From positions 1,850,929 through 1,914,928 of the forward strand of contig NZ_DS999411.1 in assembly GCF_000158175.1 (NCBI RefSeq): 64,000 nt of DNA, read 5' to 3'. Origin of the DNA: Luminiphilus syltensis NOR5-1B. GTDB lineage: Bacteria; Pseudomonadota; Gammaproteobacteria; Pseudomonadales; Halieaceae. This document shows, piece after piece, positions 53,953 through 63,641 of the stretch. The translations under genes were made by a program, and so were the position numbers. The stretch's first letter is position 1; each line of letters opens with the position of its first letter. Under the pieces are notes generated by a model. That model ran no database searches. It was not told the DNA's origin and worked only from the letters and a program-made list of their open reading frames with translations.

Positions 53953-54633
53953 ATGAAGCCAACTCATACTGCCGTCCGTCAGGGGATACGGGATACCTTC
54001 CCCTTATTTGTGCCTGCGATCCCCTTCTCCTTTGTCTTCGGATTGGTGGTGGCCAATTCGGGAATTGCGCCGCTATTGGGATGGAGTTCCACTCCGATTA
54101 TGTTTGGGGGTGCCGCGCAGGTTACCTTGCTGACTCTTCTAGGTCAGGGTGCGTCTGTGGCCGCGGCGACGACGGCGGCGCTGGTGGTCACAGCGAGGCA
54201 TTTGCTTTATTCCGTCACGCTGGCGCCACGATTTCAAAATCAGCCGCGATGGTTTCGGTGGGTCGGACCCTATTTACTGATTGATCAGGTGTTCGCGCTA
54301 ACACTGATAAACCGTGATCAAGATCCTAAGGTGTTTCGCGCCTATTATCTGGCCTCCGGGTTTACCTTTTGGCTGCTCTGGATGATGGCAACCGGTGTGG
54401 GCCTGTTTGTTGGTCCAGCCTTACCCGTCGAGTGGGGGCTGAAGTTCAGCGCCCCGGTGATGTTCATTGGAATCCTCGCCGTCAGCGTAAGCTCCTGGGA
54501 GAAGGTTCTGGTCGCCGGCATCTCCGCTGGATTGACTGTCCTGTTCGCTGGCCTTCCCAACAAGATGGGCTTACTTGTCGCATCACTGATGGCGATTTGC
54601 GTGGCGTTGATTCTGGAGTTGCGCAAACGGTGA
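53953..54633 (+). CDS. azlC: Branched-chain amino acid exporter, large subunit (AzlC)
   Basis: 226 residues with about six to seven hydrophobic segments. RDTFPLFVPAIPFSFVFGLVVANSG is the AzlC N-terminal motif; VTARHLLYSVTLAPRF and FTFWLLWMMATGVGLFVG also fit. AzlC with AzlD exports branched-chain amino acids. It overlaps azlD by 4 nt. Confidence 0.92.
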   Translation: MKPTHTAVRQGIRDTFPLFVPAIPFSFVFGLVVANSGIAPLLGWSSTPIMFGGAAQVTLLTLLGQGASVAAATTAALVVTARHLLYSVTLAPRFQNQPRWFRWVGPYLLIDQVFALTLINRDQDPKVFRAYYLASGFTFWLLWMMATGVGLFVGPALPVEWGLKFSAPVMFIGILAVSVSSWEKVLVAGISAGLTVLFAGLPNKMGLLVASLMAICVALILELRKR

Positions 54634-54941
54634 CCATTTTCATGGCCATACTGTTGGCGGGATTAGGCACTTATGCGATGCGGGCGGTGTTTATTGTGGC
54701 ACTTGCCAAGCAGAGGTTTCCGCCGCTGGCACTTCATTTACTGGAATACGTCGGCCCGGCTGTAATGGGTGGGTTGGTTGTCGCGATGCTGTCGACACCT
54801 GAGGGTGCCGTAGAGATTGGCCTGCCCGAATTGGCCGGTCTGGCAAGTGCGGCGTTTGTCGCTGCGAAAACAAGAAACCAGGTATGGAGTTTAGTCACTG
54901 GTATGACGATTTACTGGGTACTGCGGGCGTTGGTGGGTTGA
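54630..54941 (+). CDS. azlD: Branched-chain amino acid exporter, small subunit (AzlD)
   Basis: About 103 residues. The GTG at 54630 overlaps the azlC stop (GTGA); the next ATG is at 54642. Three to four short hydrophobic segments, with LLAGLGTYAMRAVFIVALA and PAVMGGLVVAMLSTPEGAV typical of AzlD. Confidence 0.9.
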   Translation: MTIFMAILLAGLGTYAMRAVFIVALAKQRFPPLALHLLEYVGPAVMGGLVVAMLSTPEGAVEIGLPELAGLASAAFVAAKTRNQVWSLVTGMTIYWVLRALVG

Positions 54942-54979
54942 TGGACGGGCACCATGAGCACCGCGCGAAAGCGCCTTTT

Positions 54980-57900
54980 TTACAACTCGATTTTGAGTTT
55001 TTTGTTAAGCGCATCAAAGCGTGGTTGAACCTTCTCAATAGCGTCGGTGCAGGGGTCACTCGATGACAACAGTCTGTCCGTCAGCCTGAATGCAAGCAGC
55101 GATAAGCCCCCAGTCGCTATTGCCGCTCCACCTTCAAGTAGCATGCCTTCCGGGTCCAAACTGATTCTTGGGTTTGCCAGGGTTCCGCTCACGCCAACAA
55201 AGGGATTCACCAGCGAACCGATACTGACCCCCAACCCTTTCTGTGGAATCGCCCGGAATGTCGCGGATAACTTTTCGGTGGCCAGATCAATTTTGGCTTC
55301 GGCAATGATATTGAGTCGCTCAGTAGATTGCACAAGCAAGGGGTCGCCATTGACGACACCTCCCTTCACTTCGGCCAGTACTACGGTGCAGAGCGATTTC
55401 TGGGATTGCGATGTTTTCTGCAGGGGATTTACCGCATCGAGCAATTCCGTTAGAAAATCATTGGTAAATACCGATCCCAGTGAGGTGGGGATTCGACCCT
55501 CGCTACCGAGTAATTTCAAATAGCCATTCGTATTGCCAGCTAGTTTTCTGGTGGTTTCGCCCGTTCCGATGAGCAGCATGTCGAGACTGAATTTGGGCAG
55601 TGCATCTTGTTCCTCCTTTGAAGTGCCGGCAAGGTTCATCATCAATTGTTCGCCGGTAGCGCGGAGGGCAACGCGGGTACCTTTTTCTGCCGGAGTGACC
55701 GCACCACGAAACTGTAAAGCGCCTCGTATGCTGTCCGTGAGGGCTGCCGATGATATGTATAAACCTCCATCGAGTACCTGACCTTTTAAAGCAGCATCGC
55801 TTATCGTTCGGCGTGGGGTATCCACGCGGTCCACTGCGACTGAAAAACCAGCAGTGAGTGAATCTAGCCATGCAATATCGATGGTCTTTTCAGGGATTAG
55901 TCTGGCATTTTTGTCTTTCTTCTGCGGAGTATTTTTCAATTCATCGTCGTCTGAAATGTATCCCCTCAAATCGAGGAGCGGCGATGACAATTCAAGATTC
56001 ACATGGGGCTTTTCTCCGGCGATAATTTCCATTGAGCCACCGATGCGACTGCCCTCCAGGGCGATCACCAACTCTGTCGCCTTCATTGCTTTTTTGGATC
56101 CGGCAAGTACGCTTCTTATCTGCAAAGGTTTAGCGGGTAGTGACTGATTGACAAGTGCAGAGAAGTTGCTCAGATCATCGATGTTGAGGTCAAGTTGGAG
56201 GTTCTTGCCGCTGTAGTTACCGTTGTTAATTGCATCTCCCTTTAAGTGCAGGCTATTTCCAGCGTAGCTCACGGTAAGGTCATTGAAATTCAGACTGTCA
56301 CCTTGCCAGGACCCTTTTGTATTCAGTGCAACGGCTCCAGGTTTCAGTTTTCCAGAGTCGAGGGTCGGCCGGATAAGCATGTCGAGTCCTGGTGCCTCGC
56401 CGACGACTGAAAAAGTGCCACTGGCAAGGTCGGTCCCGCTAATGACACTCCCCTCAAGCTTCAGATCTCCTGTTCGCATTCGCACATCGCCGATACTGAT
56501 CTGCTTCTGCTCGATTTCGACCTTACCCTGAAGGCTATAGTCGGCATCAAGTAAAGCGGGTGCAATCCATTCTGGTGTACTTTCTGGTGGGAGAAGGCCG
56601 TTGAGATTGACTCCTGCGATGCGAAGTTCCAGTTGCCCCTTGTCAAAGGCCTCGGTGAGCCAACCGTCCCAAAGAGCGCGATGTTCATTCCAATCCACTC
56701 GACCGTCGTTAACCCGCCATTGATCAGTGCGTCGCTCGACGTGCATCGATGCGGTCAAAGTGCCGTCCAGTGATGACCATGTTGGCGGGAGTCTCCGTGC
56801 GAACATCCCGCGGCTAAAGTGCGGACTATTAAACTGAAGTTTAAGCTGACTATCCTCCAGTCCCGCCTTTTTGGAGAGTGCACCGGTTACCGCAAGTTGC
56901 TCGTCGCCAATTCTGGCAACTGCTGAATTAAGTGAAACAGAGTCTGAATTAATTAGAAAATCGGCATCGGCCTGGAGCTGCAGGTCGGTTACTATCGGCA
57001 GATTAAATCGCTCTGCCAGCGCATTGACGTCAAAAACATTCAGCTCTATTTTCGCTTCACTACCCGAGAGACCAGGAGCATCAACAATTACTCCAGACCC
57101 TGTAGCTTCCCCCAGGTTTGTAATGACAGTACCAGCGACACTGGCCTCGCCGCCATTGCTATCGATCACAAAATCGCCATTCGCTTTGCCCACGAGCCGG
57201 GGGGGTAGAGTCAGGTAGTTGCCCAACTGCTCGATTTTCTCAGTCGCCACCTGAAGGGATACTTCAGCCGTCGCAGGGCGTGACATATCGGGAATTTCAG
57301 CCTGAAGATTCGCCTGTAAATCCCCCGCGGTTAGCCGCGATTGGTAAATGGACAGGCGATTGTTCTCTCGGCGTAGCTTTGCGCCCAGTGAGAAAGGGAC
57401 AGAGGGCATATTGTCCTGGTTGAACAGTCGACCAATTTGCCGAATATCGGGTCCACTCGCCGCCATGGTCAGATTGGTCGTGGCCAATGACTTGATGTCA
57501 CTGAAGTCACCATTACCCGTCACCAGAAACTCACCGAGATGGCCATTGAGATTAAAAAGCATGACATCAAACTGAGGGGTGATCTCCAATGAAACCGAGA
57601 GCGGACCGCGGGTAATCGTTTCTATGCCAATAATCTGGGTAACGTACTCGGTACTCGGGCCGTCGATGGAAAGAGAGGCAGTGGGTCGCTCCAAATTTTG
57701 TAAATCGACGAAACCGACTTCACCGCTAACGCTGACCTCACCGAGTTCAGCGTCAAGATTGAAGTTTACTTGCCGCAACCAGTCACGTGGTTTTTGCGGT
57801 ACCGCCTGAAGGCCAACCGTAAACGGCGTCTCGGCGATTCTGCCATCGACTGATGCCTGTATCCCGGTGGTCTGGTTACGCTGCTGCAGCGAATCGACGA

Positions 57901-58435
57901 TGACGAGCAATGGTTTGTCGCGCTCGGGCTCGTCGTAGGTGATTGTAAGGTTCCGCGCGCGGAGCTCGTTGACAATGACCGGAGATCTCCAACCCTCGGG
58001 AAGCGGCTCGTCCGCAGCGTCACCCTCAATGCCTGTTTGCCAGTTAGATTGGCCCTGCTCATCGATGCGCACATTGGCATCGACCCCAGTAACCTCCACA
58101 TTGGAAATCAGCAGTGGTCTGTGAAATAGGCCGGCAATGGGTATGACAACGTTGGCTGAGTCAACGCGAGCGAGTGTGTCCAGCCGGGGTGCATTCTGAG
58201 ACAGTAAAATTCCGCGGGCATCGATCACGATCTCACGCCCAAACTCGACATCGAGTTGCTCGAAACTTATCTGTCGATCGAGTGCATCACTGGCTATTGA
58301 TTCAATTTGCGACTTGAATGGGCCTACTCCGACCCAAAGCAAGGCAAGAACCGCCAGTAACAGAATCGCTAGTAAGCCCAGGAAAAAGGTCGTGATCGGT
58401 CTGACCAAAGTGGTACCCCTCGTGTGGCTGGTCAA
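54980..58435 (-). CDS. Large AsmA-family inner-membrane protein
   Basis: 1151 residues. An N-terminal anchor (ITTFFLGLLAILLLAVLALLWVG) is followed by AsmA-type features: SIASDALDRQISFEQLDVEFG, RPLLISNVEVTGVDANVR. A long repetitive beta-rich domain follows (VSLQVATEKI, LQLDLNIDDLSNF). The C-terminal AsmA_2-like segment is LGVSIGSLVNPFVGVSGTLANPR. AsmA-family proteins bridge the periplasm and are linked to phospholipid transport to the outer membrane. It is convergent with azlD. Confidence 0.9.
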   Translation of the reverse strand: MTSHTRGTTLVRPITTFFLGLLAILLLAVLALLWVGVGPFKSQIESIASDALDRQISFEQLDVEFGREIVIDARGILLSQNAPRLDTLARVDSANVVIPIAGLFHRPLLISNVEVTGVDANVRIDEQGQSNWQTGIEGDAADEPLPEGWRSPVIVNELRARNLTITYDEPERDKPLLVIVDSLQQRNQTTGIQASVDGRIAETPFTVGLQAVPQKPRDWLRQVNFNLDAELGEVSVSGEVGFVDLQNLERPTASLSIDGPSTEYVTQIIGIETITRGPLSVSLEITPQFDVMLFNLNGHLGEFLVTGNGDFSDIKSLATTNLTMAASGPDIRQIGRLFNQDNMPSVPFSLGAKLRRENNRLSIYQSRLTAGDLQANLQAEIPDMSRPATAEVSLQVATEKIEQLGNYLTLPPRLVGKANGDFVIDSNGGEASVAGTVITNLGEATGSGVIVDAPGLSGSEAKIELNVFDVNALAERFNLPIVTDLQLQADADFLINSDSVSLNSAVARIGDEQLAVTGALSKKAGLEDSQLKLQFNSPHFSRGMFARRLPPTWSSLDGTLTASMHVERRTDQWRVNDGRVDWNEHRALWDGWLTEAFDKGQLELRIAGVNLNGLLPPESTPEWIAPALLDADYSLQGKVEIEQKQISIGDVRMRTGDLKLEGSVISGTDLASGTFSVVGEAPGLDMLIRPTLDSGKLKPGAVALNTKGSWQGDSLNFNDLTVSYAGNSLHLKGDAINNGNYSGKNLQLDLNIDDLSNFSALVNQSLPAKPLQIRSVLAGSKKAMKATELVIALEGSRIGGSMEIIAGEKPHVNLELSSPLLDLRGYISDDDELKNTPQKKDKNARLIPEKTIDIAWLDSLTAGFSVAVDRVDTPRRTISDAALKGQVLDGGLYISSAALTDSIRGALQFRGAVTPAEKGTRVALRATGEQLMMNLAGTSKEEQDALPKFSLDMLLIGTGETTRKLAGNTNGYLKLLGSEGRIPTSLGSVFTNDFLTELLDAVNPLQKTSQSQKSLCTVVLAEVKGGVVNGDPLLVQSTERLNIIAEAKIDLATEKLSATFRAIPQKGLGVSIGSLVNPFVGVSGTLANPRISLDPEGMLLEGGAAIATGGLSLLAFRLTDRLLSSSDPCTDAIEKVQPRFDALNKKLKIEL

Positions 58436-58574
58436 TTGCGCACTACCATACCGCAGCTGGCGTTAATCAGCATTCGCGTTGGGCTAAAAAGTCGCGATAG
58501 GATAGGGCCGTGGTTAGCCGCGGCGAGCGTTTCAAATCGCCCAGGGCGAGTGGCCCATCGAATAGGAGATTGCT

Positions 58575-59537
58575 GTGCAGTTACCGAAGAATTTGGATCC
58601 AGAACTCGCTGTCGCCCTCGAGCCCGTGTTGGCTCATCCTGAAGCGCTGAATGTGGCCGGTGACCTCGCCGGTGTTCGCGCGATGCGCGGCGCAATGACC
58701 GATGAAGTCCTGGCAAGCTTTGCGATGCCGGACGGACTCACCCAGCGCAATATCAACATAACTCCTTCTTCTGGAGAAAAGCTCAAATTGGTGATGGTGG
58801 AGCCCATGGCGTTGCATGGTGAATCGGCGCCCTTGATTTATCTCATGCACGGCGGTGGCCTTGTGTTGGGCACCGCGGATCAGGATATTCCCCTGTTGGC
58901 TGAGTTTGCGCAGGCACTGCAGTGCAGGGCAGTTAGTGTGGACTACCGGCTGGCCCCTGAGACGACGTTCCCGGGGCCCATCGATGATTGTTTCGAGGGA
59001 TTGGTTTACCTACTCAACAATGCAGGAGATCACGGGATCGACATTTCCAGGGTCGCCGTGGCCGGCATTAGCGCCGGTGGAACCCTGGCCGCGGCATTGG
59101 CAATGCGAATGCGGGATGAAACCACTTACGCATTGGCCGCACAGTGTCTGATCTACCCGATGTTGGATCAGCGAACCGCCGCAGAGCCCGGGGAGGGGGA
59201 TGATTTTCTGATATGGCCCGGCGAGTCGAATCGATTTGGCTGGCAGTCGTATCTGGGCGACGATAATGCCCATGCGACTAATCCAATAGCGGTGCCCTCG
59301 CGCGCGGAGTCTCTGGGAGACCTACCCTCGGCCTATATTATGGTGGGCGGGTTGGATCTTTTTCTCGACGAGAATATCGACTACGCCCGGCGACTGACGG
59401 CCGCTGACGTGCCTTGCGAATTGCATATCTATCCGGGTTGCGTGCACGGATTTGACGCTTTGGCGCCCGACGCCAATGTATCCCGGCGCTCACGCCGTGA
59501 GGTACTGGAGTTTCTTGCGCGCAGTCTGGGTTGCTAA
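58575..59537 (+). CDS. HSL-type alpha/beta hydrolase (esterase/lipase)
   Basis: 320 residues, GTG start at 58575 with GGAG upstream. The hormone-sensitive-lipase pattern is clear: LMHGGGLVLGTADQD (HGGG oxyanion), VDYRLAPETTFPGPIDD, AVAGISAGGTLAAALAMRM (Ser nucleophile), GGLDLFLDENIDYARRL and YPGCVHGFDAL (His). Substrate unknown. The next gene starts at the base after its stop. Confidence 0.93.
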   Translation: MQLPKNLDPELAVALEPVLAHPEALNVAGDLAGVRAMRGAMTDEVLASFAMPDGLTQRNINITPSSGEKLKLVMVEPMALHGESAPLIYLMHGGGLVLGTADQDIPLLAEFAQALQCRAVSVDYRLAPETTFPGPIDDCFEGLVYLLNNAGDHGIDISRVAVAGISAGGTLAAALAMRMRDETTYALAAQCLIYPMLDQRTAAEPGEGDDFLIWPGESNRFGWQSYLGDDNAHATNPIAVPSRAESLGDLPSAYIMVGGLDLFLDENIDYARRLTAADVPCELHIYPGCVHGFDALAPDANVSRRSRREVLEFLARSLGC

Positions 59538-60992
59538 ATGTCCAGTTCCGCTGTCCGCCCTATATCCAGTCCTGTGGTGATCCCTAACTTTGCGACGCTG
59601 TGGCAGTCGATGCCCGGAGCCACGGCTTTGAAGCGGCGGCTTATCAGGGGTCTGGCTGGCGGGTTGCTGCTATTCGGTGCTTCATCGGTAGTGGCGTGGT
59701 CCGATCATGCGAGTCTCGTCTGGCCTCTGGTGAGAGTACTTCCAGATCTAACCGATCAGTCGGTACCGGCGGAAACACTGGAGTCGTTCGTAAAGGCCGA
59801 GTCCGAAGGGCTTGCCCGGATGCTGGAAGCACAGGAACAGTGGTCACGCCGGCATTTGGCCGATTATCGTAAACGGCCGTCGAGCCTCAGGTTTGATCCG
59901 CGGTCTCAGCGACCGGTAACGGACTTCCTCGAGGCGATCCGGGTTAACCCCACGCTGGAGTACCCGCTTTATCGGCAGCTGACTTCGGAAGATCGCCTTG
60001 AGGATGCGGGGCGGCTCCAGTTTTCTGATCTGAGCTTTCTGACGCCCGGCGTGTCTCATCGCGAGGTCGAGTATGTGCCGCTTTTACCGGGGCAGGCGGT
60101 TGCCGTGGCGCATGTGGTCGCCAGCGCCAGCGATGAGCCCGATTTCGGTATTGATGTCGGTCTTTTTTCTGACAACCAAACAGCGTTCGGTGCTCGATAT
60201 GGCTTCGGTCCACAACCCTTTGGCAACCCGAATCTGGATTACGGATCACAGGCCCCATTCCATATGGGTTTTTATCACCTTGATTGGCTGGTGCGAACCG
60301 TACAGCCCCAGTTATTGCAAACCTATCCGGCGTGGCGAATCGCTCTGTACGAGCGGTTGGCCCAATTCGCCTTTGATACCGGCCATCCCTACTGGGGTTG
60401 GCGTTTTGCCGGTTGGGCACTGCACTACATCGGCGATCTGACCCAGCCGTATCACGCACAACCGCTGCCAGGCGTCAGTACTATGAAGGCCTTGTGGCTG
60501 GTGGTATCCGGCGGGACTGCCGATGCCATACAGCTGGTATCAAATCGCCATGGGGTGCTGGAGTCTTATCAGCACCAGCGGCTGACCCGGCCAATGCAGC
60601 AGGGTCAATGGTCAGACCCTCTGCTGCAAACCATCGCCGAGCCAGAAGAGGTCCCTAGCTATCACTGGTCAATCATCCGAGGCGCACTGACCGCCTCCAG
60701 TGTGGCAGCGGGGGCCGGGCTCGATACCCGGTTGGAGACCACGATGCCGGTGCATCTGGTTTCTGACCCCTCATTTGAATGGGTGGGGTCAGGTCTGGAG
60801 TCCGAGTTAATTGAACGACTCGAAGCGGAGGTGGGCGCTGATGCGATGGCGGAATTTGACCAGACCCTAATGCAGCAGATGGGCCGTTTCTCGCGCTATG
60901 CGCGGGCGTGGCTACAGTGGACTTTGGCGGCGCAGGAAACCGCTGAAAAAAAAGATGCGCAGGGCGACGGGAATCCTGTATTGGGTCCGTAA
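59538..60992 (+). CDS. Zinc-dependent phospholipase C/P1-nuclease-fold protein
   Basis: 484 residues, starting directly after the esterase stop. The core segment FDTGHPYWGWRFAGWALHYIGDLTQPYHAQP carries the conserved H-x3-D...H zinc-ligand pattern of the PLC/S1-P1 nuclease fold; the second cluster is HMGFYHLDW. There is one N-terminal hydrophobic segment (RRLIRGLAGGLLLFGASSVV), a likely anchor or signal. A Zn-dependent phosphodiesterase is expected; the substrate is not known. Probably in one operon with the esterase. Confidence 0.72.
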   Translation: MSSSAVRPISSPVVIPNFATLWQSMPGATALKRRLIRGLAGGLLLFGASSVVAWSDHASLVWPLVRVLPDLTDQSVPAETLESFVKAESEGLARMLEAQEQWSRRHLADYRKRPSSLRFDPRSQRPVTDFLEAIRVNPTLEYPLYRQLTSEDRLEDAGRLQFSDLSFLTPGVSHREVEYVPLLPGQAVAVAHVVASASDEPDFGIDVGLFSDNQTAFGARYGFGPQPFGNPNLDYGSQAPFHMGFYHLDWLVRTVQPQLLQTYPAWRIALYERLAQFAFDTGHPYWGWRFAGWALHYIGDLTQPYHAQPLPGVSTMKALWLVVSGGTADAIQLVSNRHGVLESYQHQRLTRPMQQGQWSDPLLQTIAEPEEVPSYHWSIIRGALTASSVAAGAGLDTRLETTMPVHLVSDPSFEWVGSGLESELIERLEAEVGADAMAEFDQTLMQQMGRFSRYARAWLQWTLAAQETAEKKDAQGDGNPVLGP

Positions 60993-61039
60993 CAGTATTA
61001 ACGCGAATAGCGCGTTATCCACTACTGGAGGAAAACCCC

Positions 61040-61537
61040 ATGCGAAAGAATTGTGCAAAATCTCCCGCCTCGTTGGCGTTATCATTTTCGGTGCTTGGCG
61101 CAGCGCTCTTGCTATCGCCATCGACCCTCGCTAGTGATCACTCCGAGCGGCAGAAGCCTGACCCCGATCGAGTGATCGACCACCTCGACACCGATGGCGA
61201 TCGTTTGTTGAGTCTCGATGAATTTCGGTTGCCACCAAAGGGTAGGGGCAGGCTGTCGAAAGCCGATGCTGACGGTGATGGCAATATCACCGTTGAGGAA
61301 ATGGAGGCGGCATTGGCCAGCCACGTGCGTGACGATGAGGAGCAGGCTCGATCACGCTTTGATGAGGCAGATGGTAATAATGACGATGTGGTCACCGCAT
61401 TGGAGTTGAAAACCCTCGCGTTTGAGCGGATCGATGCCAATAGTGATGGCTACCTCTCGGTTGATGAGTTTGAAGCTATGAAACCGCGGCAGGGTCAAAG
61501 ACACCCGAAGTCCGATCGATCCAGCGAAGGTTCCTAA
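61040..61537 (+). CDS. Secreted EF-hand protein
   Basis: 165 residues with signal peptide ASLALSFSVLGAALLLSPSTLAS. Four EF-hand-like loops are seen: DTDGDRLLSLDEF, DADGDGNITVEEM, DGNNDDVVTALEL and DANSDGYLSVDEF. The Asp-x-Asp-x-Asp/Asn positions with a Glu at 12 fit calcium binding, with the third loop degraded. It starts the operon with the ECF sigma gene 12 nt downstream. Confidence 0.87.
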   Translation: MRKNCAKSPASLALSFSVLGAALLLSPSTLASDHSERQKPDPDRVIDHLDTDGDRLLSLDEFRLPPKGRGRLSKADADGDGNITVEEMEAALASHVRDDEEQARSRFDEADGNNDDVVTALELKTLAFERIDANSDGYLSVDEFEAMKPRQGQRHPKSDRSSEGS

Positions 61538-61549
61538 GGCCTGCCGTCG

Positions 61550-62074
61550 GTGCCTGAAGATGATGCGATACTGATGCAACGTATTGCTCGGTCGCAGGAC
61601 CGGCGCGCTTTTGCCGAAGTGGCAAACCGCCATATTGCGCCTATCGAACGCTTCGCCACGCGTATGCTGGGTGATGTAGCGAGAGCTCAGGACGTCACTC
61701 AGGAGGTTATGCTCAAGGTCTGGCTGCGAGCGAATGAATACCACTCCGGTAAAGCACGGCTCACGACTTGGCTTCACCAGATTGCACGTAATCTGTGCAT
61801 TGATCAGCAGCGTGCAACCGCGCGTCTGAGCGCCTGGCAAGAGCAGGATCAGGAGCAGGCGCTATCTGCGGTGGCTGATGATAGGGGTGCGGATGTCAGT
61901 GGCCTTCTGATGTTATTACCCGAAGCCCAGCGCAGTGCCTTGGTATTGACCTATTATCAGTCCCTGACCAACCGCGAGGCGGCTGAGGTGATGGGGCTTT
62001 CGGTACGAGCCCTTGAGTCGCTGCTGGTTCGTGCGCGGCGAAGTCTTAAACGTCACCTGGAGGTGGCGCCATGA
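61550..62074 (+). CDS. ECF sigma factor (Cnr/metal-type operon)
   Basis: 174 residues, GTG start 61550. Region 2: DVARAQDVTQEVMLKVWLRANE and ARLTTWLHQIARNLCIDQQ. Region 4: LPEAQRSALVLTYYQSLTNREAAEVMGLSVRALES. It overlaps the next gene by 4 nt (ATGA). The order EF-hand, sigma, anti-sigma-like, metal-sensor recurs in metal- and envelope-responsive loci. Confidence 0.9.
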   Translation: MPEDDAILMQRIARSQDRRAFAEVANRHIAPIERFATRMLGDVARAQDVTQEVMLKVWLRANEYHSGKARLTTWLHQIARNLCIDQQRATARLSAWQEQDQEQALSAVADDRGADVSGLLMLLPEAQRSALVLTYYQSLTNREAAEVMGLSVRALESLLVRARRSLKRHLEVAP

Positions 62075-62505
62075 ATGAAAAAAGAGTGAAAACCCTCATT
62101 GCGGCCTATGGCGGTGACCCGATGCGTTGGCCTGAAGATGAGCGCGATCAGGCGCTCACGCTCTGTCATCGCAGCGCGACGCTGCAGCAGTTGATAAAGC
62201 AACAACAGAAACTGGACGGGGCGCTGGACGACTCGCTTTTAACTAACGGCCTTTCGGTCGAGTCGATCCTGGAGATGACTACGCCACCCGCCCGGCCAGT
62301 CGATGCCACAACATCTGAAAGTGACTTTTGGAATTGGCTGCTGCCGACGTCCGCATACCAATGGTGGAAGCCGGCCGTATTGGCATCCGCGCCCCTGTTA
62401 CTGGGTATTGTCATTGGAGTGAATTACACCGAGGAGTCTACCGACTGGAGCGCACTCGATTCCATTGTATTCAGTCCGGTAGCGCTGGGAGAGAATTATG
62501 AATAG
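62071..62505 (+). CDS. Membrane-anchored anti-sigma-like protein
   Basis: 144 residues. The soluble N-terminal part begins RVKTLIAAYGGDPMRWPEDE and carries QQLIKQQQKLDGAL. One membrane segment (VLASAPLLLGIVIGV) lies near residue 115. Size, topology and its overlap with the ECF gene suggest an anti-sigma factor. No HC2 finger is seen. The family assignment is inference from position. Confidence 0.6.
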   Translation: MNEKRVKTLIAAYGGDPMRWPEDERDQALTLCHRSATLQQLIKQQQKLDGALDDSLLTNGLSVESILEMTTPPARPVDATTSESDFWNWLLPTSAYQWWKPAVLASAPLLLGIVIGVNYTEESTDWSALDSIVFSPVALGENYE

Positions 62506-62980
62506 TCGATTTTGGCTGACGGCGGCCTTGCTGGTGTCGCTGTCTGTGAACCTGGTCGTGGCCGGTATTGTTATCGGGCGTGGTGTAGGTGGCAGCGAGC
62601 GGCCACCCCCCCTGGAATGGGCGATCAAGCCCTTGGATGCGGAAATTCGCGAGCAACTACGACCCGTACTTCGGGCTCACATGAGCGATATGCGCACCCG
62701 GCGGGCGTCGATGAGAGAGCGCAACGACACGCTTCTTGAAGTGATCAATACGGATCCTATGGATCCACAGGCGCTGGAGGCAGCGTTACTCGCCCTCCGG
62801 CAGGAGACGGCACGCTATCAGGAACTGATGCACGGGATCGTGCAGGACGTCGTGAGCGACTTGCCCCGAGAGCAGCGTCAGCAGGTACTGGGGATGTTAT
62901 TGCATCAACGTGGTGAACGCGGTGTAAAGCCACTGCGATCCGGCGCGGAGCCGTCGCGCTTTCCGCCGCCACCCAGATGA
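62498..62980 (+). CDS. Periplasmic metal-sensor-like protein (Metal_resist/CnrX-like)
   Basis: 160 residues, overlapping the preceding gene by 8 nt. The N-terminus has a membrane/signal segment (LTAALLVSLSVNLVVAGIVIG). A helical domain follows: DAEIREQLRPVLRAHMSDMRTRR and ALLALRQETARYQELMHGIV, characteristic of the heavy-metal-resistance (CnrX/ZraP-like) helical hairpin. It may bind metal and act on the sigma/anti-sigma pair. The C-terminus is Pro-rich. Confidence 0.7.
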   Translation: MNSRFWLTAALLVSLSVNLVVAGIVIGRGVGGSERPPPLEWAIKPLDAEIREQLRPVLRAHMSDMRTRRASMRERNDTLLEVINTDPMDPQALEAALLALRQETARYQELMHGIVQDVVSDLPREQRQQVLGMLLHQRGERGVKPLRSGAEPSRFPPPPR

Positions 62981-63010
62981 GACGGTGCGAAAATTGCCGG
63001 ATCGCGGGCT

Positions 63011-63496
63011 TTACTGTTTGACGTTTGCTCGCACGATTCGCGCTTTTTGGCGCTCCCAATCCTTTGCTTTCTCGGTGTCGCGCTTGTCGTGCTGTTTTTT
63101 ACCCTGAGCTAATGCAATCTTCGCCTTCACCAGATGCCCCTTCCAGTAAAGCGCTGTGCACACACAGGTTTGGCCTTTGGCGGACACAGCAGCGTTAATC
63201 TGCGCCAGCTGTTTTTTATGCAGTAACAGTTTTCGTGTTCGCGTGGGGTCGCTGACGTAGTGGGTGGATATCGTATCCAACGGCGTGATTTGTGCACCCA
63301 GTAAATAGGCCTCGCCGTCTTTCATCAGTACATAAGAATCGGTCAGTTGGCACTTGCCGGCGCGAAGCGCCTTGACTTCCCAGCCAGCCAGTGAAACGCC
63401 CGCCTCAAAAGTGTCGAGGAGATGATAGTCGAACCGCGCCCGCTTGTTTTGGGCAATGGTGTTATCAAATTTTTTCGCTTTCTTTGCTTTGGCCAT
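63011..63496 (-). CDS. smpB: SsrA-binding protein SmpB
   Basis: 161 residues. [62 protein letters not shown] and the C-terminal tail ([19 protein letters not shown]) are SmpB hallmarks. It binds tmRNA and mimics the codon-anticodon stem for trans-translation. It is convergent with the metal-sensor gene. Confidence 0.97.
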   Translation of the reverse strand: MAKAKKAKKFDNTIAQNKRARFDYHLLDTFEAGVSLAGWEVKALRAGKCQLTDSYVLMKDGEAYLLGAQITPLDTISTHYVSDPTRTRKLLLHKKQLAQINAAVSAKGQTCVCTALYWKGHLVKAKIALAQGKKQHDKRDTEKAKDWERQKARIVRANVKQ

Positions 63497-63641
63497 CGCC
63501 AGATTATAGGCGGCTGAAGCGGGCTTGTCGGGGTCTCGCTTTATTTTTCTTGCTGCCCTCGAGTCCTGGGGTTAAGTAGTTGCTGGTTGAATGGGTCCTC
63601 TCAGCGGTAGACTGGAAGCCTATTTACGCTCGGAGTTCGCC

